From: Halichondria panicea
Lineage: Eukaryota; Porifera; Demospongiae; Suberitida; Halichondriidae
Direction: 5' to 3'
DNA length: 64,000 nucleotides
Assembly (NCBI RefSeq): GCF_963675165.1
Contig: NC_087379.1
Location: 3,538,201 to 3,602,200 of the forward strand
Shown: positions 46,030 to 57,499 of the stretch, piece after piece
Position numbering within the stretch: the stretch's first letter is position 1
Layout of the letters: every line of letters starts with the position of its first letter
Position numbers and translations under genes: made by a program
The notes under the pieces: generated by a model
The model's input: only the letters and a program-made list of their open reading frames with translations
The model's database searches: none
Told to the model about the DNA's origin: nothing

Positions 46030-46904
46030 ACTTTTCAGTAGATGAAGACTGAGCACTTATCCAAGCTCATCCACACACAAAGCACTGTTGTGGCGAAAGC
46101 CTTTCACATGCAATATGGTTACGTTGATGGTTTGCATACACCCACACAGAGCTGTCTTCACCACCGATCAGATTATAATCTTCAATGCTATCAACACCAA
46201 CAAAGTAGGTGTGATGAACGTGACCAACATAACTCTCTATGCATACTGTTTGATTTACATCCCACAACTTGGCTGTACTATCAAGTTACATCGACAAAAC
46301 TTCAGTCTCGCTAACAAATAATTATCACTGTTCTTGAATGACCTTTTACTTCCAAATATCTTTTACTTCCAAATGTGGAGTGTCAAGTGTCGTATACAAA
46401 ATACTTGTTCCAAAAGCAATTTGAATTTGATTCAGGTTAAAAGGATTGCCACAAACATTCGTGCATGGTTACGACAGAATGACTAGACTATGAGGTAGAG
46501 ACAAATCGTATAACCTTACAGTTCCGTCCTTACTAGAAGAACGGTACCTATCACTGTGTTCAAGGTAAGATCTCTGTAAACATGCGGTTTGAGTATCATA
46601 AAGCACCACACAGGTCTCCAAACAGTACACCTGGATCTGGTGAGCCTTGCAGGCTCAAACGAACAATAGCTGGGTGACCATGCTGTGAAACGATTTGAGT
46701 TTTTCTTGATTCTGCAGAACTAACAGGGTCAGGCAACAACCACAAGACACTGTCGCCAACTATCCCAAGTATGTTAAATTCATCACAGTATTCAAATCCT
46801 CTAGTAATATGAAGAGACGACATATGGATGCTGTGTGCAAGTCTCATCGTCGACATACCTGTAGATATCAATAATATAATACAGACTAGAAAACAAAGTT
46901 GCAC
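46030..46904 (-). CDS. WD40-repeat gene fragment, COP1-like in places
   Basis: Minus strand. 46904-46600 contains SSLHITRGFEYCDEFNILGI followed by VGDS. About 46610-46480, in another frame, reads LYDTQTACLQRSYLEHSDR, then SSSKDGTVRLYDLSLPHSLV, a clear WD40 blade. 46267-46150 reads WDVNQTVCIESYVGHVHHTY then FVGVDSIEDYNLIGGEDSSV, another blade ending, similar in layout to the last blades of the ubiquitin ligase COP1 (GH...FVGL...Y...G...). COP1 similarity is from recall and weak. A 16-bp adjacent duplication at about 46342-46373 and other frame shifts separate the blades. Either a partial host gene interrupted by repeats or a captured fragment. Confidence 0.5.
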
Positions 46905-47515
46905 AGCTCATGGACTCAACGATTTTAATTAACTTATGCAAATGCAACCAACTTTAGGGCATTCTATCTCACTTGGTGAAATTGCTGATGTAGCATAATT
47001 TACGTGTGGGTGCATTATACAAGAAGTTGTATCTTCCACATATAAGACAGTTAGATGATCCTCACATACCCAAATGTAAGGTAGGGATACACTTACTACT
47101 TCACCCAAATATCAAGGCTTAACAAGTTTGCTTTTCATCTGGGCTAGTGGTCTAATCTTCTAGACAGAGTTGATAGTTTGATAGACTACCAAGTTCCACT
47201 TCAGCAGACAAATCATACACTCACTTGGAGCAGTGAAGCTTACTGCACAATCTGGTCCTTCCTGCTTGTCTGTAGGGCCTCCAGTGCTGAAAACAGCGCT
47301 CAATTCCCAAATTAAAAATTTAATTACATAATTATTACCATATTTCTAATTAAAAGAAAGCTATTTTGGAAAGTTTCAATAATTATTTTCTCGAAAACTA
47401 GACGCCCAAAACAAAAACTGCTGCACAGTCTTAGTCAGGTATGTGGTCTTTGAATGTAGGTAGAGTAAATTTTTGGTTTGTGTGAGGTTGATTTTTCATT
47501 GTGAGCACCCTAGTT

Positions 47516-48240
47516 AACAGCTATTTGGTTAACAGCTGGTCCATGAATACAGTTTTGCTTTCCAGTTGGCAATGCTACCATCTTCATAAACGGGACACGC
47601 TCTAGTGCATTCAAACATTTTAACTCGTCAGGCTCATTGTCCTAGTTCTATACCATTAGCTTTCGCTTGAACAGGTAGTACACCTCTACTAATGGAGGTT
47701 TTACACTAATGGAGGTTTTACAAACATATACTTGGAAGGAATGCCTGTATAACATCCTGTGGCAGCTAGTACACTTTGCCATAAACTCGTCAATAACAAC
47801 ATCAATTGGTTTAGTACGCGTTCTACGGTCAACAATATCTTGATCACAGCCTCTGACTCAACAGATCTTGCTTTACTCGATTTGCTTATCCTTAGATTTA
47901 CGTAAAATACTCTCAGGCTCTATTGATTTATTAGTTTGTGTAGCTACCTGATTTTCTTTTGCAGGAAGACATTCTCACAAAACCACAATGTTGTTTACTT
48001 GTGGTTACTACTATACTAGCGCACGCAATGAAATTAAATACTACAATTTATTTTTAACTTAGCTTTGCTGCTGACCTGTGATTGCTACGAGTATGATTGC
48101 TACGAGTAGCTCTTTTGCAGTGTTCTACAGTAGAACACTGCATGCGTGCACACCTTTGCTATATCTAGCCTACACTAGCCTAGTGACTAGCCTCGGCTAG
48201 TTGAGTAGTAGATACTCTAGCTAAGTATAATTGTAACTAA
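47516..48240. other. Weakly coding-like minus-strand stretch
   Basis: Minus frames at about 47980-47540 read RTRTKPIDVVIDEFMAKCTS, CHRMLYRHSFQVYVC and ECTRACPVYEDGSIANWKAK. The cysteine spacing might belong to a zinc-binding protein, but I cannot assign a family. A 16-bp adjacent duplication at about 47692-47724 interrupts it. The rest is AT-rich. Confidence 0.25.
48117..48141. repeat. 25-bp perfect palindrome
   Basis: GCAGTGTTCTAC, a single A, then GTAGAACACTGC. It would form a 12-bp stem with a one-base centre. It follows directly after a 14-15-bp adjacent duplication (GATTGCTACGAGTA). No terminator or RNA gene context is evident. Confidence 0.8.
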
Positions 48241-48270
48241 GGTCAATGGACCCCATGGACCCCAAAGGTC

Positions 48271-48513
48271 GGGTTTCAACCCTATATCAGGATTTGTCTT
48301 GCTGAATTATGTAACACGCTGATAAGCAGCTATGAATAATCATTTTATTCTATGAATATTATTGTTCTGAAGTGGGTGTTAACCAATTTTATCTTGCTTG
48401 AGGTTGCGCAACCGGACGTGACACAGACATGCTGCAATCTGATTGCAATCTGATTGGGCTGCAAAACTATATAGCAACTATATAAGACAAATCCTGACAT
48501 AGGCTTGAAACCC
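48271..48513. mobile_element. Small MITE with 30-bp inverted ends
   Basis: Left GGGTTTCAACCCTATATCAG then GATTTGTCTT (48271-48300). Right arm 48484-48513 is the reverse complement with two mismatches. Non-coding interior of about 180 bp containing a CAATCTGATTG duplication near 48435-48460. Confidence 0.65.
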
Positions 48514-48889
48514 TACCTCCCGTCAGGGACGGTCGGGCTCCGCCCAACTATTTTATATCCAGTTAGTTTAGGATAGGTGAGATACTGATAGAGATACTGA
48601 TTACTGCCTACCTAATTGATTTGTTCACAACAATAATTAGCACAATTGTCATGGCATGTTAACTTGTAAATGTTCTTGATAGTTTGATGTTCTCAGTAGT
48701 TTGATGTACAATCTCCTACAAAAAGACAATAGTAACAAAAAGACAATAGTACAAAGTTGATATGTAAAAATAATGTTTTCAACATAATTATTACATTTAG
48801 CCTGCCTGCCTTAGATACGCTCTGAGCAATGAATTAAACACAACAAGTGTCCATGTTTCTGAGGTTTTTTTTGTTGACTTTGCAATTAC

Positions 48890-49406
48890 AAACTCACCTC
48901 CTCCTGCTATTGCCAATTCTGCTACTGAAAACTCAACCACCCCCTCCGATGCAAACTCTACGGTAAATTACACACCCACTCTTTCCTGCAATTGACAACT
49001 CACCCCCTCCTGCTATTGCCAACTCCCATCCTCCCTCACGATACTGCTATTGCCAACTCACCCACTTCTGCTACTGAAAACTCAACAATCCTCCATCATG
49101 ATACTGCAACCTCACTGGTATTGCCAACTCATGCCAACTCACTCACTTATTGTTTGTGCTGTGCTACAAAACTTCATTGAGTTGCCACCCGTTGTGCGAA
49201 CAATGTCCGATGGAAATCCTCTACTTATCGATCTTACTTGCAACAATGTAGATGATGGCGCTGGGTGGGGACGACGTGGCACAGCTGCTCAGATTGGTGC
49301 TCATTCTGATGTCACTGCACCAACACTACAGTGTACACGTACCATTGAGGTCCATCAAGAGTCCTTAACTTATCAAAAAGTCAACCATTGGATTGAACTC
49401 TGCTGA
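48890..49406 (+). CDS. Low-complexity Ser/Thr/Pro/Asn-rich coding-like stretch
   Basis: Repeats of CCTGCTATTGCCAACTC and CTGCTACTGAAAACTCAAC give peptide repeats like PAIANS and ATENST at 48895-49130. The frame then continues VVRTMSDGNPLLIDLTCNNV up to a stop at 49406. It may be an exon of a secreted or transmembrane protein with a mucin-like linker; no signal peptide or domain was found. Frame changes occur in the repeated part. Confidence 0.25.
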
Positions 49407-49730
49407 CCTTATGTTCTATAAATTAAAGGAAAGAAAATTATATTATGCATATTCAACAACAGAAGGGGGCCAGCGATTTTGGGCTGTTTGCTATTGCCAC
49501 AGCATCAAAAGCAATATCTAAGGACGTTGCCGTAGACATATGAATATCATTATGGGAGCGCGAGCATTAAGTCGGGAACAAAAGCCGCTCCCACACTGTG
49601 GGAGGATGAACTGGGGGGGGGGTACAGTACAGATGCAGAGCAATCAACCACACGAACCTTACAGCCACCTAGTCTTCTTTCAAAGGCCGGTGAAGGAGGC
49701 TACTGTCATTACCCTACTGAAGATCGACTG

Positions 49731-50160
49731 CTTGCGCGCGCCAAATTATTGGATTTTTTTCCCGTGGATACATCAGATCCTAAAAGTCGAGCTAGCTAGC
49801 TAGAGACAGAGCTGTGTAGGTTTGTTGTGCTGCTGCTATATTTTCTTCTGATAGCAGTAGTATAGGAGCCAAAGGTAGGGTGTCTTATCAGCCGTCACTC
49901 CTTTCAGACGATCGTCATCCACACTGTTGCAGGCTGTGAGTCTTTTGTTAATCTTTTGTTAACATAGCAGGCTAAGGGTAGCTATCAAAGAATGCAACCT
50001 TCAATCGAACTTTCTATCTACTTCCTTCAATCTACTTCCTTCAATCCACTTCCTTTCGTTGTGATGTCATAGATGTACCAGGAGCGCATGCGCAAGCAGT
50101 TGATACCAGGCCCACTTCCCTAGTGGGAAGTGCGGCCTGGGATCGAGGCTACTGACATAG
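49731..50160 (+). repeat. Dispersed repeat, copy 1 (partner at 58.8 kb)
   Basis: Shares with 58790-59177, in order, GCGCCAAATTATTGGAT, AGCTAGAGACAGAGCTGTGT, AACATAGCAGGCTA, ACCTTCAATCGAACTTTCTA, CATGCGCA and the terminal CCAGGCCCACTTCCCTA...GTGCGGCCTGGGATCGAGGC. The terminus contains a short hairpin (CCCACTTCCC/GGGAAGTG) and resembles the right end of the insertion in the BEL/Pao element. Confidence 0.75.
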
Positions 50161-51515
50161 ACCCATCACTGTGGTCATCACTTTAGTTTGAATTTGTGGC
50201 CCCCAACACTTGGGTGACACACTAACCAGTTGATTATGCATGCGGTAACACAAAAAATGCGTTGTTGCAAATCACCAGAGGGCAGTAGCGATACCGAGGG
50301 CTACAACCACTGCTATGAATGACCACTGCTATGAATATCTTTATGTGCTGGGGGTGTACAGCATATCAAAGCAGTATGGTGCTATGAATATCAGTATACA
50401 GCCTAATTAACCACATGAGAACACATGATATTACTAAACACATGATATTAACACATGATATTACTATCGATATCATTATTGGGGGGATACAGTACAGTAC
50501 AGCAGTTCACTAATTCACAAGAGTGCTTTGAATATCATTAGGGTACGGGTACAGTACAGCAGAGGAAAAGCACAATAGAACTATGAACACATAATATTGC
50601 TATGAGAGGACTCGTTTAAGGTCTCGTTTAAGGTACTATTTCCTAGTCGTTAAAAATGCATTCCAATGACGACAGCCATAAAGAGACAAGCATAAAACTA
50701 AGTTGGCACCTAAATGCATGCACTCTAAAACTAAAAACAATAATAATTATGGTTGAAATTGGTATAGCTAGCCTGATTTTAGGAAGTGTATTTGATACCA
50801 AATTATCAACCTACACAGTCTTGATATTTATGCACAAGTTCATAATCCGTACCTCCTCTGGTCAGGCATAAGAGTGTGAACATCAAGCAGAGGAAAAGGC
50901 TCGTCGAGCTATGAATTCAGTGTTATGAATAAAGAACTATGAATCGCGACCGTAGAGTGTACATCAATGCTAGGTAATGACTGTACACCGTAATGACTGT
51001 ACAATCGTAATGACTGTACAATGACACAAACCAGTGGCAGATCCATGAGCACCCCCCGGCCTTAATCACTGATACAGTTACATGCCACACCCAGTTTATA
51101 TGATGATCCATGCAGGAAACAGATGATCTTTTTTTTGATTTTAGCTCCCCCTTGTCAAGCCTGCCCTGCCAAAACAGTCATCACTGCTCAAGCTGAGGTC
51201 GTTCGGTCATCACTTTAGTGTGGTCAGCCAGAACTTAGCTTGATTTGATCGCACGAAAACTTGGCTGGGCAGCGGGATCAATGGTTGTGCACACACACAC
51301 CTTCAGTTTGATAGAATTCAAGTTTATCAATCAGAATCGGACAAAAAGTAAAGACATGTGATAACATAACCTTCAAAAAGATGAATGACTGAGAGTACTT
51401 TTCCAACACTCCTTCTCAGTCTCGAAATTTTTTCAAACTGACCAAAGGACAGTAAACACAGTAAGTTTGACGTCCATGATTTTTGGCTAAACAAAATTAA
51501 TGGCTGACTGATTAT
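50161..51515. other. Non-coding, degenerate short repeats
   Basis: The motifs GTACAGTACAGCAG, GCTATGAATATCATTA and ACACATGATATTA recur irregularly at 50320-50960, giving a decayed repeat block. Adjacent duplications at about 50314-50345, 50612-50634 and 50985-51020. No gene recognised. Confidence 0.4.
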
Positions 51516-51519
51516 CTTC

Positions 51520-51640
51520 AAGTTCTTTTCTCCCGCTGTATCCTCATGAATCCATATCCTGAGGTGGATTTCCGATCTCCAACATCCCCTGTCCAGTCAG
51601 CTTGACTTCCCCCGCTGGCCCGCTGGATTATTAGCGCATG
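51520..51640 (-). pseudogene. Ty1/copia RNase H scrap
   Basis: On the minus strand the frame contains GGSQADWTGDVGDRKSTSGY followed by GF. The string ADWAGD..DRKSTSGY is the start of the RNase H domain of Ty1/copia-group polyproteins, including the metal-binding aspartates. Only about 35 codons remain and no other copia domain was found nearby. Confidence 0.6.
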
Positions 51641-52239
51641 CGCTTTGGGGTCAATAGCAGAGCTTATATTCGAGAATGCGCCTATAAAGCAGTCATTTAG
51701 AGCCCCACCCGTGCTGACTCGCAAGCTGGCTAGCAAGCCCTACTATATCATACTATTATGTTACAGTTCATTTACATCATTGAAATTCATAATTATTATA
51801 AAAACATTCATATTGACCAGGAACTGCACTAGCACTGTAGCTAACTAGCTCATAGATAAACCTGCAGTTGAGCATGTGCTGATACGCTTATAGTCAAGTA
51901 ATCCAGTTTCTACGGTATGCTTGATATGATTGCAAACGGGTGTTCACAGACGGTGAGTTTCGCTTCAGGACGTCAGCCATGGTTGGCTGCTTTTCGAATA
52001 TTCAGCCATTGCGTGCCACTGTTTATTGGCAACAATCTGTTGAAACGGTAACGCCATTTACCATCTTATCTCTCAGCAGGGTCTATCGCTATCACTTCCA
52101 TTTCTGCTTCCGACCGCTTCCGTGTGGAGTCGTCAGAAAGCTGCTGTCACACTGAGCAAGTGTGCAGTAGTCATTGGCCTTCGAGAGTTCGAGCTGCTTT
52201 GACAAGGCGAATCTAGGATCCATTCCACAGACAATGCGT

Positions 52240-52395
52240 GTTGCACCACCAGCCCCCCTTCGTCTTCAGTTCGTTTTCAGCCGCCCCCATTGTTTTCTTC
52301 CTGCCATGAGGCATGCTTTGCAAACTCGTCACACTCTCCTTTAAAATGACCTGGTTTTTGGCATCTGGTTTTTTCTTGTAGGTGTGGGCAATCAA
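52240..52395 (-). pseudogene. Possible zinc-knuckle fragment
   Basis: One minus-strand frame reads TRCQKPGHFKGECDEF, which fits C-x4-H-x4-C of a retroviral-type knuckle, but the first cysteine of C-x2-C is not present. It might be a Gag remnant related to the copia scrap 0.6 kb away. Weak. Confidence 0.25.
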
Positions 52396-54065
52396 ACCTT
52401 CCTCACTCGATCAAGAATTTTTCTTCTTCGTTACTAACATTGTAACTCTCTGGCAAACTTGCTAGAATATACACAACACGATCTTCTTTCTTAAACGAGC
52501 ATGTTGGCTTTATAAGGCGCGGTTAATGACTTCCGCCTGTTGCGGTACAAAAGGCCCATGCCCTGGGCAGACCTTTGACCCCAGCTCCAACATTCAAATA
52601 TCAGTAAACAACTCTCGTTTCTTTTCCCGCTTCATAGCCCGTTCAAACGATATGAACGGCTTTTTATGTTTTTTTTACACAAGTTTTTACACAAGCAAAC
52701 AAAACACATAGCACATAATGGCTGAACAAGCATACCACAGAAGGCCATTACATAAAATGTACATCTATAGGTACGGTACAGCCAGCATCTTCCAGTGCAC
52801 TTTCTGGAGGAGTTCCAGAAGTTGCTTGCGCTGTTCCCTGACCTCACTCTTGCCATCCGAAGGTAACACTGGAAAGTATTCTAGTTCAATAATTATCACG
52901 TGATATGGATGACGATCACTTATTTTTTGCACAGGAGCAAGGACGGTTGGGGTCCTTCGAGGCCTAAGAAAGGTAAATGTCACTAACCTGTACATATGAA
53001 TAAAATGAGTGGTACTTTCCTTAGGTCCCGGAGGGTATGATCCTCCGGTCTTGAACGGAGAGGGTCCCTGTCACAAGGAATATGGTGAAGCGCTTCAAAC
53101 TATACCGCAAGTATTGGACGGATTATAAAGTGACCAAAACCAGTGCACATGACAAGGGGATGCCTGACTGAGTAAGTTTTGCCCACTTTACAGTGCTTTT
53201 CCAGGAGCGATTTCCGAATCCAGATGGACACAGACTTCCAGTCTTCTACTTCTTTTATTGTTTAATTATGTAAAATGTAAATGATTGGCTAGTCAAAATG
53301 TGCACGGATACGTACTTACTTTATATGTCTTCATAAAGCAACTGGTTGCTACAAACTCAATAAAATATAATTATAATTATGTTGCTGCTTCTCCCAGCAC
53401 TCTCCTACGATCCGCGGTCTTCTCATGTCCTGAACCAGTCGTTCACTTGTACACTCTCTACGTACATTCTCGTTCTGAAGTAAACAAATGAATGTACAGT
53501 CACACATACATTATTAGCCAGCATAACGTACCCAGTCCATAATAGCAAGGTTCATTCTCATGTTGAACCCCGAAGCGTTTTGAGATGTATGTGAGCAGCT
53601 GGTGATTGAAAGACTTCTGGAAAGACAACATCATAGGAATAATTAGAAAAAAACCTCACTTGACAATATGATTCGGCATTCTTGTCAATTGCAAGAGGAT
53701 CCTCTACAGGGTGATGCTTTGTTACAATCTGAGTGCTCCTGAGTGCTCGTTCGTACAGAGTACGGACAACTTGTTATCATACACACTCACCTGATAATGT
53801 TTAACAATATTCAGAATGTTCTTTCTGCTGACGACATTAGAACTTTCGTCCTTTTACCTATCGACGAATATTTTTACGTTTGTCAGATAACCACGTCTGC
53901 CTTTTTGGTCCCAATTGCTACTTTCTTATTCTACATTCTTAGTGCCTGAAAATACACGGACACGGTACACAACGGTAGAAGGAAGTTAATTAGCTTTTCC
54001 AGCAGTCTGGGGGACGGAAGTGCACGCCCACTTTACTATAAACTGTGCATGAAAATGATCATTTT
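52396..54065. other. No recognised gene
   Basis: The plus-strand sequence around 53020-53160 (GPEGYDPPVLNGEGP in one frame) looks weakly coding but matches nothing I know. Remaining open frames overlap on both strands. Confidence 0.25.
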
Positions 54066-54350
54066 AGTTGCAACTGTACTGCCATGTGCTTGATCTATTT
54101 ATGCAAGACTGCATGCAAAATTGAAGTTTAGCTATTGAATGATGCACGAGCAAGCGCAGGAGCTACAGCCCACAGAAAACAAGCAGTAAGCAGCCTATAC
54201 CTTAGCTTACTGCATACTGTAGCTTTGTTCACTGAAGGTTGGATTTACTGCTTGTTTTCTGTGGGCTGTAGCTCCTCTCCTGAGTGCATCACTCGTGCAT
54301 CCTTGCATAAATAGATAAGCACATGGCAGTACAGAATGCAGTTGCAACTG
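54066..54350. repeat. Foldback element with 57-bp loop
   Basis: Left arm 54066-54189 and right arm 54245-54350 are reverse complements with indels. They share AGTTGCAACTG, CATGTGCTT, ATCTATTTATGCAAG, GAGCTACAGCCCACAGAAAA and CAAGCAGTAA. Non-coding; a small palindromic MITE is likely. Confidence 0.75.
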
Positions 54351-54539
54351 AAGTTCATGCACATTTGATAGCAAATTGTTTTGAGGAAAATGGAGCTGTC
54401 ACGGTGACTTTGTCCTTCTGGAGTATCTCGTATTCTGTGCAAGCTGCGCTGTGCTCTCGTAGAATTATAATAGTAGGGTAAGGGTATAATGAATTTACAT
54501 TAAAATTTGCATTTGCAATACTCACGGTCTATTGTAATT

Positions 54540-54830
54540 TTTACCTGAGTGCCTCAGGAAACCCAATACTCAGAGGCGAGCGGTCCCACATGCGTATATG
54601 TCCAGATCTTCAAGGATGATGTGATCAAAGTAGACATGATGGTGTAGATTCTTCAAAGAATTTGTCAGATCTCGTTATCCCTTGTTTCTCAGGTGTGCGT
54701 TCCCTCCCAGTACCCAGTATATACTTGCATGCAGTATACCCTTGCATGTTGTAAAAATACCCGTTTTGACTGTCTGCTAGTACCCACACCTTGATTCCTC
54801 TCTTCACAGGTTTGGTACTGCTTCAGTGAG
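54540..54830 (-). pseudogene. piggyBac transposase remnant
   Basis: Minus frame 54807-54625 starts KRGIKVWVLADSQNGYFYNM, the conserved core segment of piggyBac transposases that contains a catalytic aspartate (KVWVLAD). After a frame change it continues DLTNSLKNLHHHVYFDHI, then DIYACGTAR and GFPEAL, matching the following VYFDN...YACGT.R.NR.GFP region with a short deletion. About 90 codons survive. The N-terminal and cysteine-rich C-terminal parts are absent. Confidence 0.75.
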
Positions 54831-57499
54831 CTCGTCAACCTGCAGAACAGCGCTCGGTGATCATGTTGACGAGGGGACGTACCTTACCTATGCGATCGCT
54901 ACCGGGTGTGCCAGGAGTTGGGAGAGTGGTGTTATTAATAGGACACACTCTAGGTCATCTTTAATTATTGTTCAACACTTGCACATGCATGGCCTCCTTT
55001 AGAATGATAAATTCTGTCTCTGAGTTGGGCAATGTTCGTTCTGAGATAGTGCTCGGTTTGGCTTGTATAACCTTTTGTAGTTTTTTCTTCAATGAAGTTA
55101 ATTGGTGAGATTCCAATGATGCTGGACACCGGACATCATTACTAACGGTGGTTAATAGACTCTGAGCATCAGGTGTTGAACCAGGAGCTGAACCTAACAG
55201 CTCCTAAGCGGTGATTCATATCTGTACGTGATTCATATCTGTACCTTGAGCGCTGTACCTTGAGCCTTGTGATTGACCTTCCATGTTTTGACGGAGAGGC
55301 CCCCTTCTTTTCCACTTTTGTCTTAGTCGTTGCTTGACACTGAGCTTCTTTTTTTATCATTATGGTTCTAGTCTGTGTGTAGTGTGTACTGTACAGCGCC
55401 TGGCTTCAACCAACCATAGATAAAACAGATAAAAACGCTTCAACAAAAGATGTTTCTATTTAAATATCACCATAATTAAACGCCCACCACTCGTGGTAAA
55501 GCTCATGAGCTCATGTTGCCTAGCGCCTATATGGATATGAGATAAGTTTAATGTGTGTAATGTGTGTAATGTGTGTCTGCATGTCTGTAGCGTATCCTCT
55601 GTTGTCAGTTACACTTCGTCACTGGGGTGGGGTGTGTTGTGTATGCCAGTTGTCAGTTACACTGGCCTTGGTCAGTGTGTGTGTGTATTTGTGGATCAGT
55701 ACGCACAATGTGTGTACAGAATACAAATGTACATTATTTTTATAATTTGGTTGTACAAATCTTGTGCTCAACTGGACCTGCAAGATAAGTTTAGTGCTGT
55801 AAGGTGTCCTCTGTTGCGAGTGGCCTTGGCCGGTCGACTTGTGACTAGGTCCGCTACTAAAGCTTCGTTGTGCTTCGTTGTCTAATAAAAGCAGAACTTG
55901 CACATATAACTGAACCAAGAACGATGGAACAGGGTCACTGAAGTAGAAAGCAGAAATCTGTAGATATAATATATCAGGACACGGTCATTAAAGTAGAAAG
56001 CTTGAATTATAGCTTGATACCTGGAGCTCTGAGACTTCAGGCTGTGACCCACAGTGTTCTCAAATGTTTCCAGTCTGTGATAACAACATCACCATATGCA
56101 CTGCATTATATTTCTGGTTTCTTTATAATAATAATCACCAGCCGAGGGTCTATATTTCATGGCCAGTAACGCCGTAATTTGGTTGTAGCGTGTAATGCCA
56201 GGATCCTTTCTTGCAAGTGTGTGTGTGTGATTCTTTCTGGCGATTTGATTGATCTGTGGATCTATCAAAAATCCATGAAGTTGTTCCATCGGCCTTCAGG
56301 CTTCAGGCTCTATATTTTCTAGCTTGAGGTAGCTAGCTATGATCCCAGTCACTGTCCTCTCACTCAACAAGGCCATAAGCATCGATATTCTCACTGTCTA
56401 GAGGTTGTACTACGAAGATCTTGAAACATTATCAAATGGTCACGAAGCGTACCTAGATACCACGTTGAAAGAGCAGCTCAATGTGCATGTGCTGGTACCT
56501 ACAGCGCTCCAACACAGCGTGCACACATTTTTGAAAATGACCACTAGAGTGGCCGTCATATGACGCCACAGTCATTAACTACACGAGCTTGTCATAAACT
56601 TCAGGCACCTAGTCGTCGATAAACGTAACAATGTATTTATTTCCACCTATATTTCCGTCATCGGCCTACAATCTCAAGTTTTTTCGATCTGATTTCTCTT
56701 CTCCCACTGGTTTAAACGGGTATCTTTTCATTTTTCCAGCAATACACCGTTCGCAGAATGACGATTTAGGTAAGTTCATACCGGTCGCTAGTTCACTGTT
56801 CGCTTTGACAGATTTTTTCTGTCCAAGTCGAAGTTGTCAAGCGAAGTGACCACCTAGTGCCGCCAATTGGTCTCTTCAGATGCTTCTCAATGCTGGTGCT
56901 CAATGCTGGTGCTTCTCAAGGCTGGAATATTTTCCAAGAAAATATTTTGTTTGCCAACGTATCGTATTTCGTTCAAAATGGCCGCTCAGAGCGCTCAGAG
57001 CAAAGGTTAAAACGCCTTCAGCGAGCGTTTCTGATCCATCTACCACTGACCAAAGCTAGCTCTTGGCTAGCTTCATTTGAAACTTCGTTTCTTCAGCTAC
57101 TCAGCACTGGACAACAGACACTGACAAAAAAACACATGGACAATACATATACACAAAAAATAGAATATCAACTACCTGATTAATTAATTATCTACTTCAC
57201 AAGCTGGAAAGGATTGTAAACCTGTGTGTAGGTGAAGAAAACATTTCCCGGGAAAAGGGATACGAGAACTTCTGCAGATCCTGATTGAACCATGTCACCG
57301 TGAGAACAATGAGGACACTAAGTTTACTTAGTGTCTCTGTGCCCTGTCTCTGTGCCCTCATACATATTATTTGTGCGTAGCTAATTGGTGGGGGTGGTCA
57401 GTTACTAGGTTACAAGTCATTTCAATGTATGGTTCATGATATATGAATTTTTAAAGATTTTATTCTTGTTTTAAGGGAAAGGGTTTCATATTACTTTCA
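54831..57499. other. Long stretch without recognised gene
   Basis: Contains a GTGTGTAAT microsatellite near 55551-55580 and overlapping frames on both strands at 55551-55918, none with a motif. Minus frame 55360-55169 is basic (KTKVEKKGASPSKHGRSITR) and unassigned. Plus frame 56857-57183 is unassigned and contains a 15-bp adjacent duplication near 56886-56915. Confidence 0.3.

Larger units (their letters stand above)
41480..47515. mobile_element. Region bounded by inverted arms of about 0.5 kb
   Basis: Left arm about 41480-41992 and right arm about 47053-47515 are reverse complements. Shared sequence includes GGTGCTCACAATGAAAAATC, TTTTCGAGAAAATAATTATT, ACAGACAAGCAGGAAGGACC, GTCTGCTGAAGTGGAACTTG and TACATTTGGGTATGTGAGGA. 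The roughly 5-kb interior holds a plus-strand multi-ORF gene (42.3-45.0 kb), a small MITE (45176-45878) and a minus-strand WD40 fragment (46.0-46.9 kb). Either this is one large element with long terminal inverted repeats, or two copies of a short element inserted in opposite directions. No target-site duplication was identified. Confidence 0.6.

Noticed and set aside
41480-47515. Segmental palindrome caused only by assembly fold-back
   Set aside because: The arms are substantially diverged in substitutions and indels, which argues for genuine ancient copies even if some duplications are artefacts.
48117-48141. Transcription terminator or microRNA hairpin
   Set aside because: A one-base loop and 12-bp stem with no adjacent gene end do not support either.
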